NCBI RefSeq assembly: GCF_020177265.1
Contig: NZ_JAIVMC010000001.1
Location: forward strand, 682,001 to 746,000
Direction of reading: 5' to 3'
Length of the DNA stretch: 64,000 nucleotides
Origin: Pseudooceanicola marinus
GTDB lineage: Bacteria > Pseudomonadota > Alphaproteobacteria > Rhodobacterales > Rhodobacteraceae
This document shows, one piece after another, positions 34,846 through 44,893 of this stretch (its first letter is position 1; every line of letters starts with the position of its first letter). The translations under genes were made by a program, and so were the position numbers. The notes beneath the pieces are model-generated. The model made no database searches. It saw only the letters and a program-made list of their open reading frames with translations, and had not been told where the DNA came from.

Positions 34846-34949
34846 GTCAGCAGCCTGACCCGCGGACCCGGTCCGAGACAAGCGCAAAAACCCTTGCACC
34901 ACGGCCCGCTCTGCCCGACGCTCCGCCCAAGAGCCGACAGGAGAGCCCG

Positions 34950-35774
34950 ATGCACGACCCCGCCCCCGCCTTCCGCGCCCTGCACCGCAAGGGACAGCCC
35001 TTCGTCCTGGCCAACGCCTGGGACGCCGGATCGGCCCGGATGCTGGCCGCGCTTGGCGCCCAGGCCATCGGCACCTCCTCCGCCGCCTTCGGCTTCACTT
35101 TGGGCCGGCCCGACGGCAACGTCACCCGGGACGAGGCCCTGGCCCATGCCGAGGCGCTGGTGGCCGCCACGCCCCTGCCCGTCTCGGGCGATTTCGAGAA
35201 CGGCTATGGCGACGACCCCGACACGGTGGCCGAAACCGTGCGCCTGGCGGCCGAGGCGGGGCTGGCCGGCATCTCGATCGAGGACAATCCGCCGGGCGGC
35301 GCGACCTCCTACGATCACGACCTGGCGGTGGAACGGATCCGCGCGGGCGCAGCGGCGGCGCGCGCCCTGCCCGGTGACTTCGTGCTGGCGGCGCGGGCCG
35401 ACGGGGTGATGAACGGCACCTACGACATGGCGGAGGCGCGGGCCCGCTGCGCGGGCTACGAGGCCGCCGGCGCCGATGTCCTCTACGTGCCTGGCCCGCC
35501 CAGTTTCGAGGATCTGCAGGCCCTGGTCGAAAGCACCGACCTGCCCGTCAACGCCCTGGCCGCCGGCCACCTGGCCAGCTACGCGGCCGAGGATTTCGCC
35601 CGTATCGGCGTGGCGCGCATCTCCCTCGGCTCGGCCCTGGCGCGGGCGACGCATCGCGTCATCATCGACGCCATGCAGGAGCTTTACGAGGACGGCAGCT
35701 TCTCCAAGCTAAAGAAATCCGTGGCGGGCGACGTGGTCGACGCGCTGCTGCTGAAAGGCGCGCGCCCCGACTGA
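34950..35774 (+). CDS. Isocitrate lyase/PEP mutase family protein
   Basis: A 274-residue TIM-barrel lyase of the PEP mutase/oxaloacetate decarboxylase group. PFVLANAWDAGSARMLAALGAQAIGTSSAA (about 17-46) carries the substrate-binding AWDAGSA motif, PVSGDFENGYGDD (about 77-89) the metal-binding Asp residues, and GISIEDNPPGG (about 109-119) the barrel strand with Glu-Asp. The Cys of methylisocitrate lyase (KKCGH) is missing, so a carboxyphosphonoenolpyruvate-mutase-like or 2,3-dimethylmalate-type role is possible. ATG 34950 follows ACAGGAG. Divergent from the phosphoesterase gene. Confidence 0.9.
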   Translation: MHDPAPAFRALHRKGQPFVLANAWDAGSARMLAALGAQAIGTSSAAFGFTLGRPDGNVTRDEALAHAEALVAATPLPVSGDFENGYGDDPDTVAETVRLAAEAGLAGISIEDNPPGGATSYDHDLAVERIRAGAAAARALPGDFVLAARADGVMNGTYDMAEARARCAGYEAAGADVLYVPGPPSFEDLQALVESTDLPVNALAAGHLASYAAEDFARIGVARISLGSALARATHRVIIDAMQELYEDGSFSKLKKSVAGDVVDALLLKGARPD

Positions 35775-35783
35775 GACGCGCCC

Positions 35784-36401
35784 TCAGGCCTGGCCCGGCT
35801 GACGGCTGGCCAGCAGCAGCAGGCCGAACAGCACCATGCCGCCGCCCGAGGCGCGCTGGAACCAGTGCATGCGACGAGAGGCGAAGCGCGCGGCGAAACG
35901 GCCTGCCAGGGCGTAAATGGTGATCGCGCAGGCCTCCAGCCCCAGAAACAGGGCCCCGAGGGTGGCGTAGCTGGTCCAGTAGGCCTGCGTGTCCACGAAC
36001 TGCGGGAAGAAGGCGGCGAAGATCAGGATCGCCTTGGGGTTGCTGACCGCCGCCAGCCCCTCGCGCCGGGCCGCCTGACGCAGGCTGGCGGGCACATGGC
36101 CCTGCCCCTGCGCATCCACCGTCGGACGGGTCCGCAGCAGTTTCACGCCCAGCCACAGCAGGTAGAGCGCGCCCGCCACCTTCACCACCCCGAACAGAAG
36201 CGCCGAGGTCGACATCAGCACGCCAAGCCCAAGGGCGCTGGCGGCAATCATCGGCACGAAGGCCGCCAGCCGGGCCATCGCGGCGGTCAGGGCGAATGCC
36301 ACGCCGCGTTCCGCGCCGTGGGTCAGCGACAGCAGGTTGTTCGGCCCGAACGCCAGGTTCAGGGCGAAACAGGCAGGGATGAAGACCAGCAGGTCGATCA
36401 T
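35784..36401 (-). CDS. LysE/RhtB family amino acid exporter
   Basis: A 205-residue membrane protein with about six hydrophobic segments. The N-terminal FALNLAFGPNNLLSLTHGAERG (about 12-33) has the GP.N signature of the LysE/RhtB family, and SNPKAILIFAAFFPQFV (about 119-135) is the second hallmark. Exports an amino acid or derivative that cannot be specified. ATG 36401 is used; the longer frame to 36464 would add a charged leader. Converges with the PEP-mutase-family gene, with 9 bp between stops. Confidence 0.92.
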   Translation of the reverse strand: MIDLLVFIPACFALNLAFGPNNLLSLTHGAERGVAFALTAAMARLAAFVPMIAASALGLGVLMSTSALLFGVVKVAGALYLLWLGVKLLRTRPTVDAQGQGHVPASLRQAARREGLAAVSNPKAILIFAAFFPQFVDTQAYWTSYATLGALFLGLEACAITIYALAGRFAARFASRRMHWFQRASGGGMVLFGLLLLASRQPGQA

Positions 36402-36520
36402 GGGGGCACTCCGCAGCAAATCCGCGCGTGATAGAGCATATCCGCGCGCCCCAGGCCAGACCACGCGCGCCCGCCCGACCGACCCCGCAGCCCAACCGGG
36501 CCACAGGCCGACACCGGAAT

Positions 36521-36552
36521 GAAGAACGGCCCCGGCGTTTCCACCGGGGCCG
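36521..36552 (-). terminator. Terminator of the cyclophilin operon
   Basis: On the - strand CGGCCCCGG, an eight-base loop and CCGGGGCCG are followed by TTCTTCATT, 22 bp after the cyclophilin stop codon at 36575. Confidence 0.8.
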
Positions 36553-36574
36553 CTGTGTCACGCCCGCAGGCGCC

Positions 36575-37135
36575 TCAGTCGGTGACGGTGACCGTCTGCA
36601 TCATGTCGGGCTCGCCCGCGACCGCCCCGCTGCGGCCCTGGCCGCGCTTGATCTGGTCGACGACCTCCATGCCCGAGGTCACTTCGCCGACGACCGTGTA
36701 CTGGCCGTTCAGCGAGGGATACTCGGTGAACATGATGAAGAACTGCGAGTTGGCGCTGTCGGGGTCCGAAGACCGCGCCATGCCGACGACACCCCGGGTG
36801 AAGGGGATGTCGGAGAACTCGGCCGGCAGATCCGCATAGTCGGAGCCGCCGGTGCCGGCGCGGCGCATGTCGCCCCCCTCGGAGGGGTTGCGCGCGTATT
36901 GCACGTCGCCGGTTTGGGCCATGAAGCTCTCGATCACGCGGTGGAAGTAGACGCCGTCATAGGCGCCTTCTTCGGCCAGGGTGGTGATCCGTTCCACGTG
37001 CTGCGGGGCAACATCGTCGAACAGCTCCACATGGACGGTGCCATTGGCCTGGCCCGCGATCTGAATGTCCAGACCGGTGGCCAGCGCCGGTCCCGCCAGC
37101 GCCACCAGGGCCGCGGAAAGGGCCAGCTTACGCAT
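36575..37135 (-). CDS. Periplasmic peptidyl-prolyl cis-trans isomerase (cyclophilin)
   Basis: A 186-residue cyclophilin with an N-terminal Sec signal peptide ([19 protein letters not shown], cleavage near residue 19). Catalytic-core motifs are VYFHRVIESFMAQTGD (about 62-77, with the active-site Arg and Phe) and NSQFFIMFTEYPSLNGQYTVVGEV (about 128-151). It assists proline isomerisation of exported proteins. Its start overlaps the end of a second, unsigned cyclophilin gene by 8 bp, so cytoplasmic and periplasmic copies come from one message. Confidence 0.95.
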   Translation of the reverse strand: MRKLALSAALVALAGPALATGLDIQIAGQANGTVHVELFDDVAPQHVERITTLAEEGAYDGVYFHRVIESFMAQTGDVQYARNPSEGGDMRRAGTGGSDYADLPAEFSDIPFTRGVVGMARSSDPDSANSQFFIMFTEYPSLNGQYTVVGEVTSGMEVVDQIKRGQGRSGAVAGEPDMMQTVTVTD

Positions 37136-37634
37136 CGGCGGCCACCTTCACGGAGATCATCATGTCGGGATCCGCCGGCGGCTCGCCCTTGGTGATCGCG
37201 TCGACGTGCTCCATTCCCTCGATCACGCGGCCGTAGACGGTGTACTGGCCGTTGAGGAAGTGGTTGTCCTTGAAGTTGATGAAGAACTGCGAGTTGGCAG
37301 AGTTCGGGTTCTGGCTGCGCGCCGCGCCCAGGGTGCCGCGATCGTGGGGCAGCTTGGAGAACTCGGCCGGCAGGTTCGGCAGGTCGGACCCGCCGGTGCC
37401 CGCCATGCGCAGGTCGAAGCCCTCGTTCTTGTTGCCGTTCTTCACGTCGCCGGTCTGGGCCATGAAACCGTCGATCACGCGGTGGAAGACAACGCCGTCA
37501 TAGGCACCGGCGCGGGCCAGTTCCTTCATGCGTTCGGAATGCTGGGGCGCCACGTCGGGCAGCAGCTCGATGGTGACGGTGCCGTTCTTCAGCTCCATCA
37601 CGATGGTGTTCTCGGGGTCCTTGATCTCGGCCAT
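37128..37634 (-). CDS. ppiB: Cytoplasmic peptidyl-prolyl cis-trans isomerase (cyclophilin)
   Basis: A 168-residue cyclophilin without signal peptide. [21 protein letters not shown] (about 48-68) and [24 protein letters not shown] (about 112-135) are the active-site blocks. It is about 50% identical by eye to the exported copy immediately downstream, suggesting tandem duplication and gain of a signal peptide. ATG 37634 is the start; an ATG at 37667 is in frame but lacks conserved sequence. Divergent from pgk. Confidence 0.94.
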   Translation of the reverse strand: MAEIKDPENTIVMELKNGTVTIELLPDVAPQHSERMKELARAGAYDGVVFHRVIDGFMAQTGDVKNGNKNEGFDLRMAGTGGSDLPNLPAEFSKLPHDRGTLGAARSQNPNSANSQFFINFKDNHFLNGQYTVYGRVIEGMEHVDAITKGEPPADPDMMISVKVAADA

Positions 37635-37771
37635 GTGCCAGTCTCCTTCCGGTGTTTGCGCCAGCATTATGCAGATGTGACCCGATTGCCAAGGCGGGCT
37701 GGTTGACCATGGGCCGGGAAGCGGCCATCACTGGTCCGACCAAGACGCCAAACGCATCCGGGAGAACCTCT

Positions 37772-38956
<1,185 letters not shown>

Positions 38957-38991
38957 TCCGCGACAGACGGGCCGATCGAAACACGCAGAAG

Positions 38992-39017
38992 CGCCGTCCC
39001 CTCGGGGGGCGGCGTTT
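38992..39017 (+). terminator. Terminator after pgk
   Basis: CGCCGTCCCC (38992-39001) pairs with GGGGCGGCG (39006-39014) with one bulged T, then TTTCGCGTTTCG. Confidence 0.7.
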
Positions 39018-39185
39018 CGCGTTTCGCCGTCCTTTTCCGCGGTGATCCGCCCGCCGGACGGGGGCCGCGGGCACGTTAGCGCAACCTGAATTGCCAGCGT
39101 TACACAGCTCGCCTAGGAAGGGGGCAGAGGGGGACCGCACCGCGCGGACCCGATTGGTGTAACCCAAGAATTTCAGGCGAAACAC

Positions 39186-40109
39186 ATGTCCGACACGATG
39201 CAGGCCGAGATGGTCAAATCCGATCCCGCTATGGCGGAACAGATGCGCTCCGGCGACGGGTTCATCGCCGCGCTCGACCAGAGCGGCGGTTCGACCCCGA
39301 AGGCGCTGAAGCTCTATGGCGTGAGCGAGGATGCCTATTCCAACGACGCCGAGATGTTCGCCCTGGTCCACGAGATGCGCGCCCGGATCATCAAGTCGCC
39401 GGCCTTCAACGGCAACAAGGTGATCGCGGCGATCCTGTTCGAGCGCACCATGGACGGCGAGATCGACGGCACGCCGGTTGCCGAATACCTGTGGAAGGAA
39501 TGCCGCGTGGTGCCGCTGCTGAAGGTCGACAAGGGCCTGGCCGCCGAGGAGGGCGGCGTGCAGCTGATGAAGCCAATGCCCGACCTGGACGCGCTGTGCG
39601 AACGCGCCGTGGCCAAGGGGATCTTCGGCACCAAGATGCGCTCGGTGGTCAGCGCCGCCGCGCCCGAGGGGATCAAGGCCGTGGTCGCCCAGCAGTTCGA
39701 GGTGGGCAAGCAGATCCTGTCGCACGGGCTGATCCCGATCATCGAGCCGGAGGTGACGATCAGCATCCCCGACAAGGCCGAGGCCGAGGATCTGCTTCGC
39801 GATGCCATCCTGGCCCAGCTCGACGCCCTGCCCCAGGGCACCCAGGTGATGCTGAAGCTGACGCTTCCGGAGAAGGACAACCAGTACAAGCCTCTGGTCG
39901 ACCATCCGGCCGTGATGCGTGTCGTCGCGCTGTCGGGCGGCTATGCCCGCGACGAGGCGAACGAGCGGCTGTCGCGCCAAACCGGCATGATCGCCTCCTT
40001 CAGCCGCGCCCTGACCGAAGGCCTGTCGGCGGATCAGTCGGACGAGGAATTCGACCAGACCCTGGCCACCTCGATCATCTCGATCTACGACGCCTCCGTC
40101 GCCGGCTAA
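39186..40109 (+). CDS. fba: Fructose-bisphosphate aldolase class I
   Basis: A 307-residue Schiff-base aldolase cleaving fructose 1,6-bisphosphate into two triose phosphates. It closely follows the short class I form known from Staphylococcus: GFIAALDQSGGSTPKALKLYG (about 26-46), SPAFNGNKVIAAILFE (about 72-87), VPLLKVDKGLA (about 108-118), LIPIIEPEV (about 183-191) with the catalytic Lys in MLKLTLPEK (about 223-231), and VVALSGGYARDEAN (about 248-261). No metal ligands of class II enzymes. It is flanked by a terminator and the ftsB control region. Confidence 0.95.
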   Translation: MSDTMQAEMVKSDPAMAEQMRSGDGFIAALDQSGGSTPKALKLYGVSEDAYSNDAEMFALVHEMRARIIKSPAFNGNKVIAAILFERTMDGEIDGTPVAEYLWKECRVVPLLKVDKGLAAEEGGVQLMKPMPDLDALCERAVAKGIFGTKMRSVVSAAAPEGIKAVVAQQFEVGKQILSHGLIPIIEPEVTISIPDKAEAEDLLRDAILAQLDALPQGTQVMLKLTLPEKDNQYKPLVDHPAVMRVVALSGGYARDEANERLSRQTGMIASFSRALTEGLSADQSDEEFDQTLATSIISIYDASVAG

Positions 40110-40132
40110 CCCCGGGTTTCCAGAAGGATTTC

Positions 40133-40158
40133 AGGGGCGTCCACCGGGCGCCCCTTTT
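40133..40158 (+). terminator. Terminator after the aldolase gene
   Basis: Stem AGGGGCG (40133-40139) with GCGCCCCT (40148-40155), loop of about eight bases and TTTT (40155-40158). Confidence 0.8.
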
Positions 40159-40173
40159 GTCTGGCCCTCTCAC

Positions 40174-40236
40174 GAATCTTTTTGCGTGATCGTCACGATT
40201 GGGGATTCACATCGCGAATCACCTGTGGCATGATTC
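40174..40236. promoter_or_regulatory. Cluster of four GANTC (CcrM) sites upstream of ftsB
   Basis: GAATC at 40174, GATTC at 40204, GAATC at 40216 and GATTC at 40232 lie within 63 bp, ending 39 bp before the ftsB start. GATTC/GAATC at 40204/40216 also form an inverted repeat. GANTC is the methylation site of the cell-cycle DNA methyltransferase CcrM in Alphaproteobacteria; base composition alone predicts about one per 300 bp here. Confidence 0.6.
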
Positions 40237-40275
40237 GCCTACACCGCCCGACAGAGGCGGGTCATTGAGGCAAGC

Positions 40276-40575
40276 ATGAGCAACGAGTCGCGCCCGGCAT
40301 TCGGGCTGTTTCTTTATTTCGGCGCCATCCTGATGTTGGGGATGTATTTCACCTTTGCCGCCGTGCAGGGGGAATACGGTCTGTTCCGACGGGCAGAGGT
40401 GGTGGCCGCGAATGAAGATCTCAGCGCGGAGCTGGCGCGGCTCGACAGTCGCATCGAGGAGATGGCGAACAAGACCGCCCGTCTTTCCGATGACTACCTG
40501 GATCTCGACCTTCTCGACCAGCAGGCCCGCGATGTTCTGGGCCTGGTGCGCGTGGACGAGTTCGTCCTGCGCTGA
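40276..40575 (+). CDS. ftsB: FtsB/DivIC-type septum formation initiator
   Basis: A 99-residue single-pass division protein. One membrane helix (about residues 9-29) is followed by a periplasmic coiled coil (AEVVAANEDLSAELARLDSRIEEMANKTARL, about 40-70) and the short C-terminal domain LLDQQARDVLGLVRVDEFVL. It bridges FtsQ and FtsL in the divisome. Its position between fba and pdhA is the usual one in Alphaproteobacteria. ATG 40276. GANTC sites upstream suggest cell-cycle timing. Confidence 0.93.
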   Translation: MSNESRPAFGLFLYFGAILMLGMYFTFAAVQGEYGLFRRAEVVAANEDLSAELARLDSRIEEMANKTARLSDDYLDLDLLDQQARDVLGLVRVDEFVLR

Positions 40576-40629
40576 GGCGCCCTCCCCTCCATCGACATGA
40601 TTGATGTGCTGTCCGGATCGGACGGCCAC

Positions 40630-40692
40630 GGGGCTCTGCCCCTAGAGCCTGCGGTTCAACACCCCCCCGGGACACTCCTACCAAAGAGAACT
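40630..40692 (+). repeat. Dispersed intergenic repeat, copy C
   Basis: GGGGC-TCT-GCCCC hairpin (40630-40642), then AACACCCCCCCGGGACACTCC and a CCAAAGAGAACTC tail. Same architecture and strand as copies A (8442) and B (26784). It lies in the 367-bp ftsB-pdhA interval; the rest of that gap is GC-rich spacer to about 40840, then the pdhA promoter. Confidence 0.7.
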
Positions 40693-40849
40693 CATGGGTC
40701 CGCGCCTGCGCCCGTGCGCGCTCAGAGATTACGCGCGCAGTGGCGCGGCGCCGGACGGCCAGATCGGCGCCCGAGGCGAAAGGCCCATGGACAAGGGCGA
40801 AAACCCCTCTAGTCTTGCACTGACGGCAACCCGGCCAACTGCGGTGATT

Positions 40850-40878
40850 TTGACCCTCGCATCACGGGCGGTTATGCT
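40850..40878 (+). promoter_or_regulatory. Predicted sigma-70 promoter of pdhA
   Basis: TTGACC (40850-40855) and TATGCT (40873-40878) are separated by exactly 17 bp. The expected start point (about 40885) coincides with the first base of the palindromic operator, so a bound repressor would block initiation or clearance. Confidence 0.65.
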
Positions 40879-40884
40879 GTAGGA

Positions 40885-40906
40885 GATAGTTTAGCGTTAA
40901 ACTATC
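40885..40906. promoter_or_regulatory. Palindromic operator at the pdhA start point
   Basis: GATAGTTTAGC / GTTAAACTATC form a 22-bp inverted repeat with a single central mismatch. Differs at only two bases from the lpdA palindrome at 1037-1060. It ends 36 bp before the pdhA ATG. Confidence 0.8.
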
Positions 40907-40942
40907 CAAGATTTGCATTTCGACTCACGGGGAGGACACCGC

Positions 40943-41956
40943 ATGGCGACCCGCAAATCCGCAGCCAAGCCGAATGTTTCGGCGGATGAGCTGAAGAAAT
41001 ATTACCACGACATGCTGCTGATCCGGCGCTTCGAAGAGAAGGCGGGCCAGCTTTACGGCATGGGGCTGATCGGTGGCTTCTGTCACCTCTACATCGGCCA
41101 GGAAGCCGTTGTGGTCGGCCTGGAAGCCGCGGCGAAGGAAGGCGACAAGCGCGTCACCTCCTACCGTGACCACGGCCACATGCTGGCCTGCGGCATGGAT
41201 CCCAACGGCGTCATGGCCGAGCTCACGGGCCGCGAAGGCGGGTATTCCAAGGGCAAGGGCGGCTCCATGCACATGTTCTCCAAGGAGAAGGACTTCTACG
41301 GCGGCCACGGCATCGTTGGCGCCCAGGTGCCGATCGGCACCGGCCTGGCCTTCGCCGACAAGTACCTGGGCAACGACCGCGTCTCCTTCGCCTACTTTGG
41401 CGACGGCGCGGCCAACCAGGGCCAGGTCTACGAGAGCTTCAACATGGCGGCCGTCTGGAAGCTGCCGGTGATCTTCGTGATCGAGAACAACCAGTACGCC
41501 ATGGGGACCGCGCAGAAACGCTCGACCTCCTCGGCCGAGATCTACAAGCGCGGCGAACCCTTCGGCATCCCCGGCCAGCTGGTCGACGGCATGGACGTGC
41601 TGGCGGTCAAGGAAGCGGGCGAGAAGGCCGTGGCGCACTGCCGCTCGGGCGAAGGCCCCTACATCCTGGAAATCAAGACCTACCGCTATCGCGGCCACTC
41701 CATGTCGGACCCGGCGAAATACCGGACCCGCGAGGAAGTGCAGAACATGCGCGAGAAGCATGACCCGATCGAGCACATCCGCCAGATGCTGATCGACGGA
41801 AAGCACGCCACCGAGGACGACCTGAAGTCGATCGACAAGACGATCAAGGACATCGTCAACAACTCTGCCGATTTCGCCAAGGAAAGCCCCGAGCCCGCGC
41901 TCGAGGAGCTGTGGAGCGACATCTACGCGGATGAAATTCCGCAGCACGACGCCTGA
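40943..41956 (+). CDS. pdhA: Pyruvate dehydrogenase E1 component, alpha subunit
   Basis: A 337-residue thiamine-diphosphate subunit. The TPP motif runs from [10 protein letters not shown] to [11 protein letters not shown] (about 153-190). [18 protein letters not shown] (about 47-64), [13 protein letters not shown] (about 72-84) and the regulatory-loop region [17 protein letters not shown] (about 250-266) are intact. Together with PdhB it decarboxylates pyruvate and acetylates the E2 lipoyl arm. ATG 40943 is preceded by GGGGAGGA. First gene of pdhA-pdhB-pdhC; gaps of 13 and 12 bp. Predicted to be controlled by the palindrome at 40885. Confidence 0.97.
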   Translation: MATRKSAAKPNVSADELKKYYHDMLLIRRFEEKAGQLYGMGLIGGFCHLYIGQEAVVVGLEAAAKEGDKRVTSYRDHGHMLACGMDPNGVMAELTGREGGYSKGKGGSMHMFSKEKDFYGGHGIVGAQVPIGTGLAFADKYLGNDRVSFAYFGDGAANQGQVYESFNMAAVWKLPVIFVIENNQYAMGTAQKRSTSSAEIYKRGEPFGIPGQLVDGMDVLAVKEAGEKAVAHCRSGEGPYILEIKTYRYRGHSMSDPAKYRTREEVQNMREKHDPIEHIRQMLIDGKHATEDDLKSIDKTIKDIVNNSADFAKESPEPALEELWSDIYADEIPQHDA

Positions 41957-41969
41957 GGGAGGATCGCAA

Positions 41970-43358
41970 ATGCCTACTGAAGTTCTGATGCCCGCCCTCT
42001 CTCCGACGATGGAAGAAGGCACCCTGGCCAAATGGATGGTCAAGGAAGGCGACACCGTGTCGTCCGGCGACATCCTGGCCGAGATCGAGACCGACAAGGC
42101 GACGATGGAGTTTGAAGCCGTCGACGAAGGCACCATCGGCAAGATCCTCATCGAGGAAGGCACCGAGGGCGTAAAGGTCAACACCCCGATCGCCGTGCTG
42201 CTGGAAGAAGGCGAAAGCGCCGACGACATCGGCGAGGTCTCCGCCGCTCCCTCCGCCGACAGCTCCGACGACAGCGACGAGGAGGAGGCCCCGGCCCCCG
42301 CCAAGGCGCCCGCCGCCGCCAGCGCCCCGGCCGAGGTCAAATCCAACGCCTCACCCGACTGGCCCGAAGGCACGGAGATGAAGGAACAGACCGTCCGCGA
42401 GGCCCTGCGCGACGCCATGGCCGAAGAGATGCGCGCCGATGAGCTGGTCTATGTCATGGGTGAAGAGGTGGCCGAATACGAAGGCGCCTACAAGGTCACC
42501 CAGGGCCTGCTGGACGAGTTCGGTTCGAACCGCGTCGTCGACACGCCGATCACCGAGCACGGCTTTGCCGGTCTAGCAGTCGGTGCCGCCTTCGGTGGCC
42601 TGAAACCCATCGTCGAGTTCATGACCTTCAACTTCGCCATGCAGGCGATGGACCAGATCATCAACTCCGCCGCCAAGACGCTCTATATGTCCGGTGGCCA
42701 GATGGGCGCGCCCATGGTCTTCCGCGGCCCGAACGGCGCCGCCGCCCGCGTGGCCGCCCAGCACAGCCAGGACTACGCATCCTGGTACGCGCATATCCCG
42801 GGCCTGAAGGTCGTCATGCCCTACTCCGCCTCGGATGCGAAGGGCCTGCTGAAACAGGCGATCCGCGATCCGAACCCGGTGATCTTCCTGGAAAACGAGA
42901 TCCTCTACGGCCGCTCCTTCGAGGTGCCGGTGCTGGATGATTTCACCATTCCCTTCGGCAAGGCGCGCATCTGGCGCGAGGGCAGCGATGTCACCATCGT
43001 CTCCTTCGGCATCGGCATGCAGTATGCCCTGCAGGCCGCCGACAAGCTGGCCGAGGATGGCATCAGTGCCGAGGTCATCGACCTGCGCACCCTGCGTCCC
43101 ATCGACTACGACACGGTCATCGCCTCGGTGATGAAGACCAACCGCTGTGTCACCGTCGAGGAAGGCTTCCCCGTCGGCTCCATCGGCAACCACCTGTCGG
43201 CCACGATCATGGAACGCGCCTTCGATTACCTCGACGCGCCCGTGCTGAACTGCACCGGCAAGGACGTGCCCATGCCCTATGCCGCCAACCTCGAGAAGCT
43301 GGCGCTGGTGACCACGGATGAGGTCATCGCGGCGGTGAAGAAAGTCACCTACCGCTAA
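41970..43358 (+). CDS. pdhB: Pyruvate dehydrogenase E1 component, beta subunit, with lipoyl domain
   Basis: A 462-residue fusion typical of Alphaproteobacteria. Residues 1-78 form a lipoyl domain whose lipoylated Lys43 is in [11 protein letters not shown] Ser/Asp/Glu then Ala/Pro-rich linker (about 85-125) leads to the transketolase pyrimidine domain ([14 protein letters not shown], about 140-153; [19 protein letters not shown], about 194-212) and the C-terminal domain with [13 protein letters not shown] (about 371-383). The first 80 residues are nearly identical to those of PdhC, so gene conversion between the two lipoyl domains is likely. Confidence 0.97.
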   Translation: MPTEVLMPALSPTMEEGTLAKWMVKEGDTVSSGDILAEIETDKATMEFEAVDEGTIGKILIEEGTEGVKVNTPIAVLLEEGESADDIGEVSAAPSADSSDDSDEEEAPAPAKAPAAASAPAEVKSNASPDWPEGTEMKEQTVREALRDAMAEEMRADELVYVMGEEVAEYEGAYKVTQGLLDEFGSNRVVDTPITEHGFAGLAVGAAFGGLKPIVEFMTFNFAMQAMDQIINSAAKTLYMSGGQMGAPMVFRGPNGAAARVAAQHSQDYASWYAHIPGLKVVMPYSASDAKGLLKQAIRDPNPVIFLENEILYGRSFEVPVLDDFTIPFGKARIWREGSDVTIVSFGIGMQYALQAADKLAEDGISAEVIDLRTLRPIDYDTVIASVMKTNRCVTVEEGFPVGSIGNHLSATIMERAFDYLDAPVLNCTGKDVPMPYAANLEKLALVTTDEVIAAVKKVTYR

Positions 43359-43370
43359 GGAGAGAGAGCA

Positions 43371-44729
43371 ATGCCCACGGAAATCCTGATGCCCGCCCTC
43401 TCTCCGACGATGGAAGAAGGCACGCTGGCCAAGTGGCTGGTGAAGGAAGGCGATACGGTCAGCTCGGGCGACCTGCTGGCCGAGATCGAGACCGACAAGG
43501 CGACCATGGAATTCGAGGCCGTCGACGAAGGTGTCATCGGCAAGATCCTCGTCTCCGAAGGCAGCGAAGGCGTGAAGGTGAACACCCCGATCGCCGTGCT
43601 GCTGGAAGAGGGCGAAAGCGCTGACGACATCGACAGCGCCGAGGCGCCCAAGTCGGAAGCGAAATCCGAGGCCAAGGCCGACGACGGTGCCAAGGCAACG
43701 GACAAGGTTCCCGGCGCCGGTACCCAGGGCGGCGCGGCCGCAGGCACCGGCAAGACGCCGGACACCCCTGCCCCCGCAGCCCCCAAGGATGCCGACGGCA
43801 AGCGCATCTTCGCTTCGCCCCTGGCGCGCCGCATCGCCGCGCAAAAGGGTCTGGACCTGGCCAGCCTGAAGGGCTCCGGCCCGCATGGGCGGATCGTGAA
43901 GGCCGATGTCGAGGCCGCGGAGGCCAAGCCCGCCACCGCCAAGTCCGAGGCCGCCGCGCCGAAGGCCGAAGCCGCGGCCCCGGCCGCTGTCGGCACCGGC
44001 CCTTCGACCGAAGCCGTCCTCAAGATGTACGAGGATCGCGAGTTCGAGGAGGTGAAGCTGGACGGGATGCGCAAGACCATCGCCGCCCGCCTGACCGAGG
44101 CCAAGCAGACCATCCCGCATTTCTACCTGCGCCGCGACATCAAGCTCGACGCGCTGATGAAGTTCCGTGCCCAGCTGAACAAGCAGCTGGAAGGCCGGGG
44201 CGTGAAGCTGTCGGTCAACGACTTCATCATCAAGGCCTGCGCCCTGGCGCTGCAGTCCGTGCCGGATGCCAATGCCGTCTGGGCCGGCGACCGGGTGCTG
44301 AAGCTGAAGCCGTCGGACGTGGCCGTGGCCGTGGCGATCGAAGGGGGCCTGTTCACCCCGGTGCTGAAGGACGCGGACATGAAGTCGCTCTCGTCCCTGT
44401 CGGCAGAGATGAAGGACCTGGCGGGCCGTGCGCGCGACCGCAAGCTGGCGCCGCATGAATACCAGGGCGGGGCCTTCGCGGTCTCCAACCTCGGCATGTT
44501 CGGCATCGACAACTTCGACGCGGTCATCAACCCGCCGCATGGCGCCATCCTGGCCGTCGGCTCGGGCGTGAAGAAGCCGGTCGTGAACGACGAGGGCGAG
44601 ATCGAAGTGGCAACGGTGATGTCCGTCACCCTGTCGGTCGATCACCGCGTCATCGACGGGGCTCTCGGCGCCGAGCTGCTGAAGGCCATCGTCGAGAACC
44701 TGGAAAACCCGATGGTGATGCTGGCCTGA
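43371..44729 (+). CDS. pdhC: Dihydrolipoamide acetyltransferase (PDH E2)
   Basis: A 452-residue E2. Lipoyl domain 1-78 with Lys43 in [10 protein letters not shown]; flexible Ala/Pro/Lys linker; peripheral subunit-binding domain ([31 protein letters not shown], about 144-174); second linker; catalytic domain from about 225 with the active-site [14 protein letters not shown] near the C-terminus (about 424-437). It forms the core of the complex and hands acetyl groups to CoA. A strong terminator follows, then two AhpD-like genes which may use the same lipoyl groups as reductant. Confidence 0.98.
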   Translation: MPTEILMPALSPTMEEGTLAKWLVKEGDTVSSGDLLAEIETDKATMEFEAVDEGVIGKILVSEGSEGVKVNTPIAVLLEEGESADDIDSAEAPKSEAKSEAKADDGAKATDKVPGAGTQGGAAAGTGKTPDTPAPAAPKDADGKRIFASPLARRIAAQKGLDLASLKGSGPHGRIVKADVEAAEAKPATAKSEAAAPKAEAAAPAAVGTGPSTEAVLKMYEDREFEEVKLDGMRKTIAARLTEAKQTIPHFYLRRDIKLDALMKFRAQLNKQLEGRGVKLSVNDFIIKACALALQSVPDANAVWAGDRVLKLKPSDVAVAVAIEGGLFTPVLKDADMKSLSSLSAEMKDLAGRARDRKLAPHEYQGGAFAVSNLGMFGIDNFDAVINPPHGAILAVGSGVKKPVVNDEGEIEVATVMSVTLSVDHRVIDGALGAELLKAIVENLENPMVMLA

Positions 44730-44757
44730 CGCCAGGCGCCCGTCGCGAATAACAATG

Positions 44758-44794
44758 AAACGCCCGCGAGGAGAGATCCTTGCGGGCGTTTTTT
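44758..44794 (+). terminator. Terminator of the pdhABC operon
   Basis: AAACGCCCGC plus AAGGA-type extension (44758-44772) pairs with TCCTT-GCGGGCGTTT (44777-44791), followed by TTTTTT. A strong intrinsic terminator. Confidence 0.92.
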
Positions 44795-44893
44795 CATGTC
44801 CGGACGCCGGTTTGGTGACCTAGTCACAGACCCTGGCGCGCGCCCGGGTCTAGACCGGTCCAGCGGGAGGAGAACCGCACCGAAGGACCCGTC

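Noticed and set aside
39075-39086. GTTAGCGCAACC as a LacI-type carbon-control operator
   Set aside because: It lacks dyad symmetry beyond the outer three bases, so it is not convincing.
41970-42200. Frame error making PdhB look like a second E2
   Set aside because: The lipoyl domain on E1 beta is a genuine, in-frame feature common in Alphaproteobacteria; the transketolase domains follow without interruption.
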